NCBI GenBank assembly: GCA_024642325.1
Contig: JAHEBI010000046.1
Span: 1-8,886, forward strand
From: Eudoraea sp.
Lineage (GTDB): Bacteria; Bacteroidota; Bacteroidia; Flavobacteriales; Flavobacteriaceae
DNA length: 8,886 bases
Direction of reading: 5' to 3'
The notes below the pieces were generated by a model. The model saw only the letters and a list, made by a program, of their open reading frames with translations. It was not told the DNA's origin and did not search any database. This document shows positions 1-6,636 of the stretch, in pieces. How positions within the stretch are numbered: position 1 is the first letter of the stretch; each line of letters starts with the position of its first letter. The translations under genes and the position numbers were made by a program.

Positions 1-1239
1 CACTCTGGCCAGGGGCAGCAACCAAATATTGTAATCGAGTTTTTCGCCGGCATTTGCCCGTTCTATTAAAGCATCCATAACGGCATTGTCCAAATGATCC
101 TGAAACAGCGTTTCTTTATCCCTCCATTCGGCTACCACGCTTAACATGGGGTCGTACTCAAGATCTGAAGGCATTTGGGTTACAAAATTTTCCACACCAA
201 AATTACTGAGCCATTCCATAATCCCATTGGATGAGATGGTAGACTCAAACTCCCATAAATTAATCCCAAATTGTTTGTAGGCATATGACCCAACTTCTGA
301 ACAGAACATGGCCGAGGCATCGTAATAGTCCATTTTAAAGTCGTACGGGATATGCCTGGCCTGGGATTCATTAAAAATATATAAGGAGGCTTTATAAGGG
401 AGCATGGGATTGGCCTGTATTTCTTCCAGGTCTGCCCTGGGTCGCATCACCATAAACCTCAGCTTTTTATCATTTAAATAAGCATCCAGTGAAGCTATGG
501 CCACCCCTTTTTCAATATGGGCTTCCACCAAATAGGGCTCGTTAGTCTCCTGATCTATATGGATAATAGCCACATGTGAAAAATTTCCTGGAAAATCATT
601 TCCCCTCGAAATAAATGCTGAAACCTCTGCTCCGCCACGGCTGACGAGTAAATCCCCGCTATGTACTTTTATTCCCAATATTTCCACCGAAGGGGTGGCG
701 GAAGGTTCGTCATACACATACATGGTTGAAACAAACTGATCATCCCTGGATTGCAATAAAATCTCCTCCACAGCGGCCCTGATGCCATATAGGATGCGAT
801 AAGACAGATTACGGGCCTCCGCACTATTCATATCCCAGCTTCGGGCATCTGATTTTAGTTTTTTTCTTAGCCGGTTGTAAAAACGGATATGCCAGTCAGA
901 TTTGTTTTCCTGTGCCGCAATCAGAGGGGCAATCCGGAAAAACCTGTTTTCAAGCAAAGGGTAAAAATCATCTTCAGGCCTTGTGGTTTCGGCTTCATAG
1001 CTATCGAGTATGCTATCTGTTTCCACAATCATATCCAGCACTAAAGAATCCAATTCTTCAGATGGCAAGGCTTTAGCTGTGAGAAATGTTTTTTCCAAAT
1101 TTTCCCAAAGGGCATCCTGATTCCAGATAAAAGGGGACTGCGATGCTTTTTGGAGTTCACTTGTATTTTGAGGCAGCGGGATAAGTAGCAGGAAATAGAG
1201 CCCGGCAACTATTAGTAAAACCTTAAATATTTTCTTCAT
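1..1239 (-). CDS. YaeF/YiiX-like permuted papain-fold cysteine hydrolase (C-terminus beyond window)
   Basis: I read 413 codons from the ATG at 1239 down to base 1 with no stop, so the C-terminus lies outside the window. The N-terminus (about residues 4-22) is a lysine-led hydrophobic segment without a lipobox Cys, so it is probably a signal peptide or membrane anchor and the enzyme probably acts in the cell envelope. Residues 34-190 are mostly helical and charged and I do not recognise them. From about 194 the circularly permuted NlpC/P60 (YaeF/YiiX, C92) pattern appears: the SGDLLVSRGG strand (194-203), FSHVAIIHID with candidate catalytic His222, PYLVEAH with candidate Glu239, and MFCSEVGSYAY with candidate nucleophile Cys313. 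The order His-Glu-Cys is what the permuted family shows. The family hydrolyses amide or ester bonds; the substrate here is unknown. An ATG at 1244 is out of frame and hits a stop, which supports the start at 1239. No Shine-Dalgarno is seen. Confidence 0.85.
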   Translation of the reverse strand, partial: MKKIFKVLLIVAGLYFLLLIPLPQNTSELQKASQSPFIWNQDALWENLEKTFLTAKALPSEELDSLVLDMIVETDSILDSYEAETTRPEDDFYPLLENRFFRIAPLIAAQENKSDWHIRFYNRLRKKLKSDARSWDMNSAEARNLSYRILYGIRAAVEEILLQSRDDQFVSTMYVYDEPSATPSVEILGIKVHSGDLLVSRGGAEVSAFISRGNDFPGNFSHVAIIHIDQETNEPYLVEAHIEKGVAIASLDAYLNDKKLRFMVMRPRADLEEIQANPMLPYKASLYIFNESQARHIPYDFKMDYYDASAMFCSEVGSYAYKQFGINLWEFESTISSNGIMEWLSNFGVENFVTQMPSDLEYDPMLSVVAEWRDKETLFQDHLDNAVMDALIERANAGEKLDYNIWLLPLARV

Positions 1240-1281
1240 ACCATATGATGAACCGGGGGGAATAGTCCTTTATCCACGTTG

Positions 1282-1289
1282 TAAATATA
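1282..1289 (-). promoter_or_regulatory. candidate -7 element for the YiiX-like gene
   Basis: On the minus strand the bases read TATATTTA, one mismatch from the Bacteroidota -7 consensus TAnnTTTG, 42 bases upstream of the start codon at 1239. No good TTG/TTTG -33 element lies at the expected distance; the nearest is a TTAG at 1303-1306, which is too close. I regard this as a weak candidate. Confidence 0.25.
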
Positions 1290-1304
1290 GCACTTTCCGA
1301 AACT

Positions 1305-1420
1305 AACCACTTAAATCTTTTAGTGATTCCACCCCGGCTTCACCATCTGCATTGGTGAATTGCAGGAATGGCGGGGTGGGCTCCAAAAGACAAAAGCCTT
1401 CCGTGAGGAGGGCTTTTTTT
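1305..1420 (+). ncRNA. candidate structured RNA ending in an intrinsic terminator
   Basis: Three hairpins follow one another on the plus strand. The first is AACCACT (1305-1311) with AGTGATT (1322-1328), one mismatch. The second has an outer 8-bp stem CCACCCCG (1329-1336) with CGGGGTGG (1372-1379), enclosing a 7-bp stem TTCACCA (1339-1345) with TGGTGAA (1353-1359). Its loop bases CTGCA (1347-1351) are complementary to TGCAG (1361-1365), so a pseudoknot is possible. The third is a terminator (1392-1420). No convincing ORF fits the stretch. I do not recognise an Rfam family, and no good plus-strand promoter is visible, so transcription is inferred from structure alone. A REP-like repeat or an element read from the minus strand remain alternatives. 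Confidence 0.4.
1392..1420. terminator. intrinsic terminator, probably bidirectional
   Basis: The stem AAAAGCCTTCC (1392-1402) pairs with GGAGGGCTTTT (1407-1417) through one T:G wobble and closes on a GTGA tetraloop. On the plus strand it is followed by T through 1420. Read on the minus strand it ends GGCTTTTGTCTTTT, so it could also terminate the transcript of the mini-protein gene at 1492-1620. Confidence 0.8.
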
Positions 1421-1491
1421 ATTTTCTAAACTCCAAATTTTCGAGGGAATAAGAAAACGGGAAATTTAACGCTTCGAACCCTCAAAAGGGA

Positions 1492-1620
1492 TCATCGAAG
1501 TACTTCCCACAGACCTATCAGGCATCCTAAGGCTATTAATGACAGCAGTGCCTCTAAACCTATATTTAGAACTGTAAGGAGGGTATTTAAAACTTCATTT
1601 TTGTTTGAATGATTTTCCAT
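1492..1620 (-). CDS. 42-residue single-helix membrane mini-protein
   Basis: The ORF from the ATG at 1620 to TGA at 1492-1494 encodes 42 residues. Residues 1-9 are polar and charged (MENHSNKNE). Residues 10-41 alternate hydrophobic and small residues, including an uninterrupted LLSLIALGCLIGLW segment (25-38) typical of a transmembrane helix, ending in VLR. Supporting context is a Bacteroidota-type promoter upstream (1665-1694), an A-rich untranslated leader, and a terminator about 70 bases downstream that works on this strand. It resembles no family I can name, so its function is unknown. Its shortness means it could be chance, but a hydrophobic run with a polar N-terminus, flanked by promoter and terminator, is a coherent small gene. 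Confidence 0.5.
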   Translation of the reverse strand: MENHSNKNEVLNTLLTVLNIGLEALLSLIALGCLIGLWEVLR

Positions 1621-1664
1621 AACTTTTTTTTTGAATTTCTACTAGCTATAAGTTACGATTTTAA

Positions 1665-1694
1665 GAAAAATACCCGGGCTTAAATGTTGTCAAA
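1665..1694 (-). promoter_or_regulatory. candidate promoter of the 42-residue mini-protein gene
   Basis: On the minus strand TTTG (1694-1691) is followed after 18 bases by TATTTTTC (1672-1665), one mismatch from the Bacteroidota -7 consensus TAnnTTTG. Transcription would start near 1658, giving a leader of about 38 bases before the ATG at 1620. Confidence 0.45.
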
Positions 1695-1900
1695 GGGCTA
1701 AAACTTGTGGTTTGATCGTGTTTTATGTGCAGTTTATCGATGAAAACAAGATTCGGGGCTAAAAATAGGTAGAATTTTTGCGGGACTTGTTGAAGATGCC
1801 ATGAGGCATGATTTGCAAACATCACGCACAGTAAAGGGGTTAACAGCAAGATTAAAAAAAAGGTAAATTGAAGAGCAGTTAATTTTTTTGATTTCCTCTT

Positions 1901-2182
1901 TTAATCAGTGCGGTAGGTAATCTTACATTTTGGGCAGACCAGCTTTTCATCTTCCTCGTGTAACATAATACCTGCGATGTGCTTGTTGGCATAGTCTTCT
2001 ACCCAACCGATGTTTGGATTCTTTTCATTGACATCGACATTGTAGTTTTTGACCGCCTCATAAAATTTGCCCCCATATTCCTGTCTTCCCCAGCAGTTTG
2101 GGCATATGCCTTCCGGGGCTTCATGTTCTATGGCCGGTTTCTTTTTCTTTAAATATTCCAGGAGTGATTTCTTAAGGGTCAT
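1901..2182 (-). CDS. 93-residue two-CxxC (zinc-ribbon-like) hypothetical protein
   Basis: The ORF starts at the ATG at 2182 and ends with TAA at 1901-1903. The N-terminus is a lysine-rich helix (residues 1-18). Two knuckles follow, CPNC at 27-30 and CPKC at 83-86, which could together bind one zinc ion although they lie 52 residues apart. Between them is the segment WGRQEYGGKFYEA (31-43) and a Trp/Tyr/His-bearing stretch. It is soluble, with no signal peptide or membrane segment. The sequence resembles short hypothetical proteins I associate with Flavobacteriia, but no function is established that I know of. It stands alone, with 196 non-coding bases upstream and about 280 downstream before the next coding start. 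The start is supported by the conserved-looking TLKKSLLEYLKKKKP beginning and by an A/T-rich leader. Confidence 0.8.
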   Translation of the reverse strand: MTLKKSLLEYLKKKKPAIEHEAPEGICPNCWGRQEYGGKFYEAVKNYNVDVNEKNPNIGWVEDYANKHIAGIMLHEEDEKLVCPKCKITYRTD

Positions 2183-2378
2183 TTTGGATAATTTTAGGGA
2201 TTAAAAATCCGTTCACATTCTTGAGCTTGGCCGAAGAGTTTATTACTTCTATTAAGTTACAAATAATTCTGCAGGAGGCAGGGTTTTTGTGATTTTTTTA
2301 ATACCATCTTTATGCCTTTTGGGACCCTAACAGGTAGAACCGGGCATTTGGTTTTAAGAACTATTAATCTTCTATCTT

Positions 2379-3146
2379 TTAATGAATAATGCCATAAAGG
2401 TTTTCATCCAAATAGGTAATTACCGATTTCCCCTCATTATTTAGATACTTGAAGTTTTCCAAATTAGCAATTGAAGAGATCGTAACTGAACGAACCATTT
2501 TTGACAGATCCTTTATTCTAAGTATACAATCTAACTCGTCCCTGTTTGCAGTATAATTTTCAAGGCCATTCTCATAATACCCCTGAAGATTCTCCTTATT
2601 ATGACATTGCGAACTCACCTCCCTCAATTCCAATCTGGCCTTTTTGGGCAACTCATTGAAGTTTTCAATTAGTCTGTCAAAATGTGAGTAAAAAGCATTT
2701 AACAAGACTGTTAAAGAATCGTTTCTTATGATTGCCTGATCGCCACTTATTTTAAGTCCGTCCCATGTATTTTCTCCTCTCTCAGTAAAAACTCCTGTTG
2801 TTAAAACCCAATTGATATTATTATTTAGGCGATCGGGATCATAAGTTTCTGGTTTTTCTGCATCAATAATAGATAACACTTCAATCCCCGCTTCATATTG
2901 ATTATGGAGTATTTTCAATATACCTGCAATTTTAAGTATATCATTCTGGAGATCTTTGTACACCAATTTGGTGTAATTGTTCCCTAAAATTTTAGATTTT
3001 CGCTCCTCATTCCAGGTATTGATTTGCAGGGCAATCAAAATTCCAATAACCACCAGTATAATCTCCCCTACAGCATACCTGAAGTATTTTAAAGGCTTGT
3101 TATCGTCGGCTAGTTTTCTGCGTATTCGCCTAAAAAAATTAATCAT
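2379..3146 (-). CDS. DUF6090-family membrane-anchored protein
   Basis: The 255-residue protein opens with a basic amphipathic stretch (MINFFRRIRRK), then a single membrane helix at about residues 24-42 followed directly by QINTWNE. This GEI-x-LVVIGILIALQIN-x-WNE signature is the hallmark of DUF6090, an abundant Bacteroidota family of unknown function. By the positive-inside rule the N-terminus is cytoplasmic and residues 45-255 lie in the periplasm. That region is predicted helical, with an ITG/GENTWDGLKISGD-like motif near 123-136 that recurs in the family. No catalytic motif is seen. Length is normal for the family and no lesion is visible. It is divergent from the gene at 3309 with a 162-base shared upstream region, and nothing in the context points to a pathway. 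Confidence 0.85.
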   Translation of the reverse strand: MINFFRRIRRKLADDNKPLKYFRYAVGEIILVVIGILIALQINTWNEERKSKILGNNYTKLVYKDLQNDILKIAGILKILHNQYEAGIEVLSIIDAEKPETYDPDRLNNNINWVLTTGVFTERGENTWDGLKISGDQAIIRNDSLTVLLNAFYSHFDRLIENFNELPKKARLELREVSSQCHNKENLQGYYENGLENYTANRDELDCILRIKDLSKMVRSVTISSIANLENFKYLNNEGKSVITYLDENLYGIIH

Positions 3147-3184
3147 AGAGAGGAATTGGTTGATTGTTCATCCTAAGTTACTGA

Positions 3185-3216
3185 ATTATTCAATAATGAA
3201 AAGATTGACCTTTTCA
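3185..3216. repeat. two adjacent short inverted repeats between divergent genes
   Basis: ATTATT-C-AATAAT occupies 3185-3197 and TGAAAAG-attgac-CTTTTCA occupies 3197-3216. Both sit between the divergent starts at 3146 and 3309, so they could be operators or a leader hairpin. They are short enough to arise by chance in A/T-rich DNA. Confidence 0.25.
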
Positions 3217-3308
3217 GACAATTCCGCTATAATATTAGGTCCCGGATTGTACTCAGAATATCCTCATATTCAATACTTTATAAGCTTAATTCTAAATAAC
3301 AACCAATT

Positions 3309-4006
3309 ATGAAAAAAATTATTTTTGCATTTGCATTGTTTGTCGCTTTTTCGGTAAGCGCCCAGGACAGCTATTACACCATGTATAGATTTGTCGTGGA
3401 ACCACAGAACCAGGCCACCGTTTACAAGTTGGTGGATGACTATTATTCCAAAAACAAGCCTGAGGGGTTTTTGTCCGCCTCTTTGAAAATGACTTTTCAG
3501 GGGGTAAGACCAACCATTTCAATTTTTTTTCCGGCTCCCAGGAGGCTTTGGGAAACATGTACGGAGGGGGCCCCAACGACTCTTTTTCACTTTTCCTAAC
3601 ACGCCTGAACCAGCATATTAAGGAAGGGGCCGGCTCTGGTATGGGCAGGAATATTTCCTTAATTGGGGAGACCGGTGTGCGCTACTGCGCCCAACGGGTT
3701 TTTTTACTAGATGTTAAAGACACGGAAGCCTTTGACACAACACATCAAAAATTTTATTCCGCACATAATCCGGCAGGTGTGTTGGTAAATATGGGTGCTC
3801 CGGGAGCAGGACTGGGATCGGGTGATTTCAACCGCTGGGTGATGGTTGGGTTTGCAGACATGAAGACGGCAATTGGCGGAGTTAATACTATGCTTACGGG
3901 AGATGCCCTGAAAGCGCGGGAGAAGGCCTGGGAAGATTTTGTGGCAAGTAACGGAGGGGTAGAAATGGTAGGTTCCGGCCTGCGGATCCTCCTGGGTGCC
4001 TGGTAA
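3309..4006 (+). pseudogene. secreted two-repeat hypothetical protein, -1 frameshifted
   Basis: The ORF opens at the ATG at 3309 with a clean Sec signal peptide (MKKIIFAFALFVAFSVSA, cleavage expected after Ala18, before QD). The frame is natural through about residue 64 (base 3500), then ends prematurely at 3599. The same protein continues in the -1 frame to TAA at 4004-4006. Adding one base gives about 232 residues. The repaired halves look like each other: an N-x-F/W strand followed by a G-x-x-E/D-x-x-x-A-I/L-G helix occurs in both (NHFNFFSGSQEALG and NRWVMVGFADMKTAIG), suggesting two copies of a ferredoxin-like alpha/beta unit. That alignment favours a missing base in the G5 run at 3500-3504, which restores QGGKTNHF. 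The T8 run at 3523-3530 is the other candidate. No other lesion is present, so a sequencing error or recent mutation is as likely as decay. Function unknown. Confidence 0.7.
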
Positions 4007-4063
4007 ACTACAAAGCCATTTTAAACTCACATTCAATTTAGAAGGTTTTTATCCTATAAACAG

Positions 4064-4098
4064 AAAAGACCGGTATTCAGGGAGTACAGGTCTTTTTT
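4064..4098. terminator. intrinsic terminator between convergent genes
   Basis: AAAAGACC (4064-4071) pairs with GGTCTTTT (4089-4096). After a G/A mismatch the stem continues as GTATTC (4073-4078) with GAGTAC (4082-4087) around a 3-base loop. Six T residues end the plus-strand copy. On the minus strand it reads GGTCTTTTCTGTTT, so it can serve both the gene ending at 4006 and the convergent gene ending at 4173. Confidence 0.85.
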
Positions 4099-4172
4099 GA
4101 CATATTTATATCAGGTAGAACGGAGGGTGTCTAAAAGGCATCGGTAACCGGCTGTCTTAATAATGATTTATC

Positions 4173-4748
4173 CTATTTCTCCTTTAATTTTAAACTACTT
4201 ATTGTGGCGTTAATATCATATGCCGCCCAGTGAAAATAGGTAACTGCTCTATGGGTTAATATTAAGAATATAATTATCCCCGTTAGTAATGCCCCTATCC
4301 ATAGCAAAGTATCTACTCCGCTTACTATTTTTACGATTGAAACAACACAGAAAAAGAGACTTGCCACCATTAGGTTATGTGACATTGCGCAATAAATATT
4401 CCAGGATTCAACATATTTAAAATTCATAGGACTATGTTCTCTTAAAAGGGCATATTTGTTAGGAACTGAAAGGTTGGTCTGATTCGAATCATCTAAAATA
4501 CGATTCCCAAATAATTTAAATCCAATAGTTTTGTATAAGAATCTACCCACCGGATAAATACAAAAGCCAATAACATAAGCAACAATAACCATAACGGTAC
4601 CCAATCCAATATCAAATTTTTTGGTCATAGAAATAGCAGTGTCAATGTTATTTATGGGAACTGCAAGAATTGATAGTGAAAAAATGATAAATAATCCCGG
4701 AATTACATATCCAAAAAAATCAAACGCATGTTGTACAAGTTCTTTCAT
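4173..4748 (-). CDS. four-helix integral membrane protein of unknown function
   Basis: The 191-residue protein has four hydrophobic segments at about residues 12-30, 47-67, 121-143 and 147-166, with no signal peptide. The loop between helices 2 and 3 (68-120) is long and charged and carries KYALLREHSP-x-NF-x-YVESWN (98-117), the most motif-like part of the protein. I cannot assign a family. Its gene is visibly A/T-rich like the SIR2-TIR gene and lies divergent from it across a 406-base gap, so it may be a membrane component of the same accessory module or an unrelated cargo gene. The ATG at 4748 is preceded by an A/T-rich leader and a good Bacteroidota promoter at 4773-4801, which fixes the start. 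The convergent terminator at 4064-4098 lies downstream. Confidence 0.8.
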   Translation of the reverse strand: MKELVQHAFDFFGYVIPGLFIIFSLSILAVPINNIDTAISMTKKFDIGLGTVMVIVAYVIGFCIYPVGRFLYKTIGFKLFGNRILDDSNQTNLSVPNKYALLREHSPMNFKYVESWNIYCAMSHNLMVASLFFCVVSIVKIVSGVDTLLWIGALLTGIIIFLILTHRAVTYFHWAAYDINATISSLKLKEK

Positions 4749-4772
4749 AATATTTATAGTTAATTAGATTCT

Positions 4773-4801
4773 TAAAAGTAAATGGAATATTCCAAATTCA
4801 A
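4773..4801 (-). promoter_or_regulatory. candidate promoter of the four-helix membrane protein gene
   Basis: On the minus strand TTG (4801-4799) is followed after 18 bases by TACTTTTA (4780-4773), one mismatch from TAnnTTTG. Transcription would start near 4766, leaving a leader of about 18 bases before the ATG at 4748. Confidence 0.5.
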
Positions 4802-4807
4802 TTGGAA
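4783..4807. repeat. overlapping palindromes on the promoter spacer (possible operator)
   Basis: The perfect 12-base palindrome TGGAATATTCCA (4783-4794) shares its right arm with a second inverted repeat, TTCCAA (4790-4795) and TTGGAA (4802-4807). The result is three alternating TGGAA/TTCCA half-sites covering the spacer and the -33 element of the promoter at 4773-4801, where a repressor could block polymerase. No regulator gene is in the window. Confidence 0.35.
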
Positions 4808-5088
4808 TGGTTGTCGGATATTTTTGAAAACAGGTCATGATTAAGGGGATTCTAATGCACGAAACTGGAAAAGGAGGGCATTTGCAGTTGGGAACTTCTA
4901 ATTTCCTGATAAGTCAGATTGCGATACTTTTATCTGATATATCATTGATTTCAACCTACTTATGGCATTTATTAGCTCAATCTAATTTACATTGTTTGGC
5001 AGAACAATATAAAATCTCACATTAAAACGCTCTTTAGTTTTCTTCCACAATAAAAATGGAAAGCATATTGAGCGGTTAATTTGTTATC

Positions 5089-5136
5089 TTGGAGAATAGG
5101 AATTTACAGAATTTATATTTCTAAGATGTAATTTTG
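5089..5136 (+). promoter_or_regulatory. candidate promoters of the SIR2-TIR / STAND unit
   Basis: Two overlapping candidates are seen. The first has TTG (5089-5091), a 22-base spacer and TATATTTC (5114-5121), one mismatch from the Bacteroidota -7 box. The second has an exact TAnnTTTG match, TAATTTTG (5129-5136), with only TTTA at 5103-5106 as a -33 element. The second lies 18 bases before the ATG at 5155 and would give a very short leader. Confidence 0.45.
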
Positions 5137-5154
5137 ATCAACTAAGTCAACGAT

Positions 5155-6588
5155 ATGATAAATGAACCACCTATTAAGAATTCAGTTTTAAGAAGCATAA
5201 TTAAATTCATTAATAATAGGGAATGTCTGGTGATTTTGGGCCCCCATTTATTGAGCAACAAAGAAGGAAAGAGTATTAATGCCCAGTTAAATACATATCT
5301 TGTAGATGAACTTGAAGATGATGTAAAGTATTATGATGAAGAGGGTTTTTTGAGCTTTGACCAATCCTTTAGAGATGCAGAAATAAAAGATTGTATCAAA
5401 ATATTTTTCGATGATTTAGAACCCAATACACTCTATGAAAAAATAGCGGAAATACCATTTTCAACTATTATAAACACCGCTCCTGATAAAACACTAAATA
5501 AGGTTTTTGACCAAAAGGGAAAAGGATATGACTACGATTACTATATAAAGCCGGAAGATGGAGATGAATTTGTCAAAGAACACATAAAAAAACACGCTAC
5601 ATACATCTACAATATTTTTGGCGATTATGAAAATATGGATTCCATGATATTAACCCACAAGGATTTATTTGATTATTTACAAAGTATTATAAGCACTACA
5701 AATCTTAATATTAAAAACCAATTAGAAAAAGTGGAGACTGTCTTGTTCTTTGGATTCAGTTTTGATAAATGGTATTTTCAACTCTTGCTTTGGATCATGG
5801 AGATTAAAGAAAAAAGAGCTAAGATGCCAGACATCAAGCAAGCAAATATCAAGGAGTTTTATAGTAGTGAGTTTAAAGTAAAGTTTTTTGATGTGGAGAC
5901 TGCTTCGGTCATTATTGACCAATTATACCAGGCAAAATTAAACGGAGAAATAGTTGAACAGGAGCCCATTCTCTTTCAACCACAATTGTTCATGAGCTAT
6001 AACTGGGAAGATGAAAGTAATGAAATGGCAAATAATATAGAAAAAACCCTGCCAGATCATGGCATTTCCTTGATTCGTGACAAAAAACATTTAGGCTATG
6101 GAGATCTTATTAAAACTTTTATGAATCGGATAAATGAGGCAAATGGAGCAATTGTAATTATTAGTGACGCATATTTGAAATCAAAAAATTGTATGTACGA
6201 GTTGACCAGTCTTTATATAGGTGATCAGAAGGATGAGGAAAGTAATGAAGATGTAGCTGCTCTAAAAAAGGATAATACTAAACGAAAAGAGGCTTTTAGG
6301 AATAGGATTTTTCCAATATATATGACTGATGCAAAAATTTTTGATGACAAAGACATACAAAAATATCAGGATATTTGGACAATTCTAATGAAAGAAAAAG
6401 GCGCGGAGGCAGATCCTAATAAGCCAGGATTTAAGGAATATCTGGAGGAGTTTCAGGTAATCCAGCAAATAGAAAAGAATTTCACTGAAGTCATAATGCT
6501 GTTAAAAGGCCTTAATGGTACTACTCCTGAATCGCATATAAACTCCGGGTTTAAGGAATTAATTGATTTAATAAAACAGAGGTTCTAA
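5155..6588 (+). CDS. SIR2-like domain fused to a TIR domain, predicted NAD+-targeting immune effector
   Basis: The protein has 477 residues; an in-frame TAA at 5143 makes the ATG at 5155 the only ATG start. The N-terminal half (about 8-265) follows a bacterial SIR2-like layout: strand and loop CLVILGPHLL (24-33), FSTIINTAPDKTL (102-114), YIYNIFGDYEN...MILTHKDLFDYLQSI (150-178) and VLFFGFSFDKWYFQLLL (196-212). Relative to canonical SIR2 motifs (GAG, TTNxD, LHG), it shows GP at 29-30, NTAPD and IFG, with Phe155 where the catalytic His is expected, so it may be an inactive or altered pocket. The C-terminal half (about 275-450) is a TIR domain: LFMSYNW box 1 (278-284), GISLIRDKKHLGYGD (303-317), AIVIISDAYL (332-341) and SKNCMYEL with the catalytic-type Glu349, then RIFPIYMTDAKI (384-395). 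TIR domains with this Glu cleave or cyclise NAD+. The STAND gene follows 48 bases later in the same frame, implying co-expression and joint action. The gene is A/T-rich. Confidence 0.85.
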   Translation: MINEPPIKNSVLRSIIKFINNRECLVILGPHLLSNKEGKSINAQLNTYLVDELEDDVKYYDEEGFLSFDQSFRDAEIKDCIKIFFDDLEPNTLYEKIAEIPFSTIINTAPDKTLNKVFDQKGKGYDYDYYIKPEDGDEFVKEHIKKHATYIYNIFGDYENMDSMILTHKDLFDYLQSIISTTNLNIKNQLEKVETVLFFGFSFDKWYFQLLLWIMEIKEKRAKMPDIKQANIKEFYSSEFKVKFFDVETASVIIDQLYQAKLNGEIVEQEPILFQPQLFMSYNWEDESNEMANNIEKTLPDHGISLIRDKKHLGYGDLIKTFMNRINEANGAIVIISDAYLKSKNCMYELTSLYIGDQKDEESNEDVAALKKDNTKRKEAFRNRIFPIYMTDAKIFDDKDIQKYQDIWTILMKEKGAEADPNKPGFKEYLEEFQVIQQIEKNFTEVIMLLKGLNGTTPESHINSGFKELIDLIKQRF

Positions 6589-6607
6589 AAGCACAAGAAT
6601 CTAACCT

Positions 6608-6615
6608 TAAATTTG
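6608..6615 (+). promoter_or_regulatory. possible internal -7 element before the STAND gene
   Basis: TAAATTTG matches TAnnTTTG exactly and ends 21 bases before the ATG at 6637, much like the TAATTTTG before the ATG at 5155. No TTG/TTTG lies at the right distance upstream (only TTC at 6583-6585), so the two genes may still depend on the upstream promoter. Confidence 0.3.
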
Positions 6616-6636
6616 AGTTTCAATAGGCAGCAACTG

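Larger units (their letters stand above)
4749..5154. other. 406-base divergent intergenic region
   Basis: The region separates the minus-strand membrane protein from the plus-strand SIR2-TIR gene. It holds a promoter and overlapping palindromes at the left end (4773-4807) and candidate promoters at the right end (5089-5136). The middle contains a 62-codon plus-strand ORF (4837-5025) that I do not credit as a gene. I see no tRNA, terminator or mobile-element end there. Confidence 0.6.

Noticed and set aside
1661..1849. Minus-strand 62-codon ORF, in frame with the 93-residue gene after its TAA, with a hydrophobic N-terminal stretch
   Set aside because: Its only start is a TTG, it has no leader signals, and the promoter of the mini-protein overlaps its end. 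It may be a decayed membrane gene but I cannot support it as coding.
2183..2378. Possible terminator downstream of the DUF6090 gene (ATGCC with GGCAT on the minus strand)
   Set aside because: Only five base pairs with a loop of about 26 bases and no proper T-tract.
2977..3312. Plus-strand 111-codon ORF opposite the DUF6090 gene
   Set aside because: It lies mostly antisense to a well-supported coding region and shows no protein-like features of its own.
2331..4121. CAGGTAGAAC repeated at 2331-2340 and 4112-4121, considered as an element boundary
   Set aside because: Many repeated 10-mers are expected by chance in a window this long, and no inverted repeat or integrase accompanies them.
4837..5025. 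62-codon plus-strand ORF in the divergent intergenic region
   Set aside because: Its composition shows no recognisable motif, it has no promoter of its own, and it lies in A/T-rich spacer. There is no support beyond an open frame.
5155..6588. Thoeris ThsA/ThsB as an explanation for the SIR2 and TIR domains
   Set aside because: Thoeris uses separate proteins and a SLOG sensor domain on ThsA. Here the domains are fused, no SLOG domain is recognisable, the SIR2 motifs are degenerate, and the partner is a STAND NTPase.
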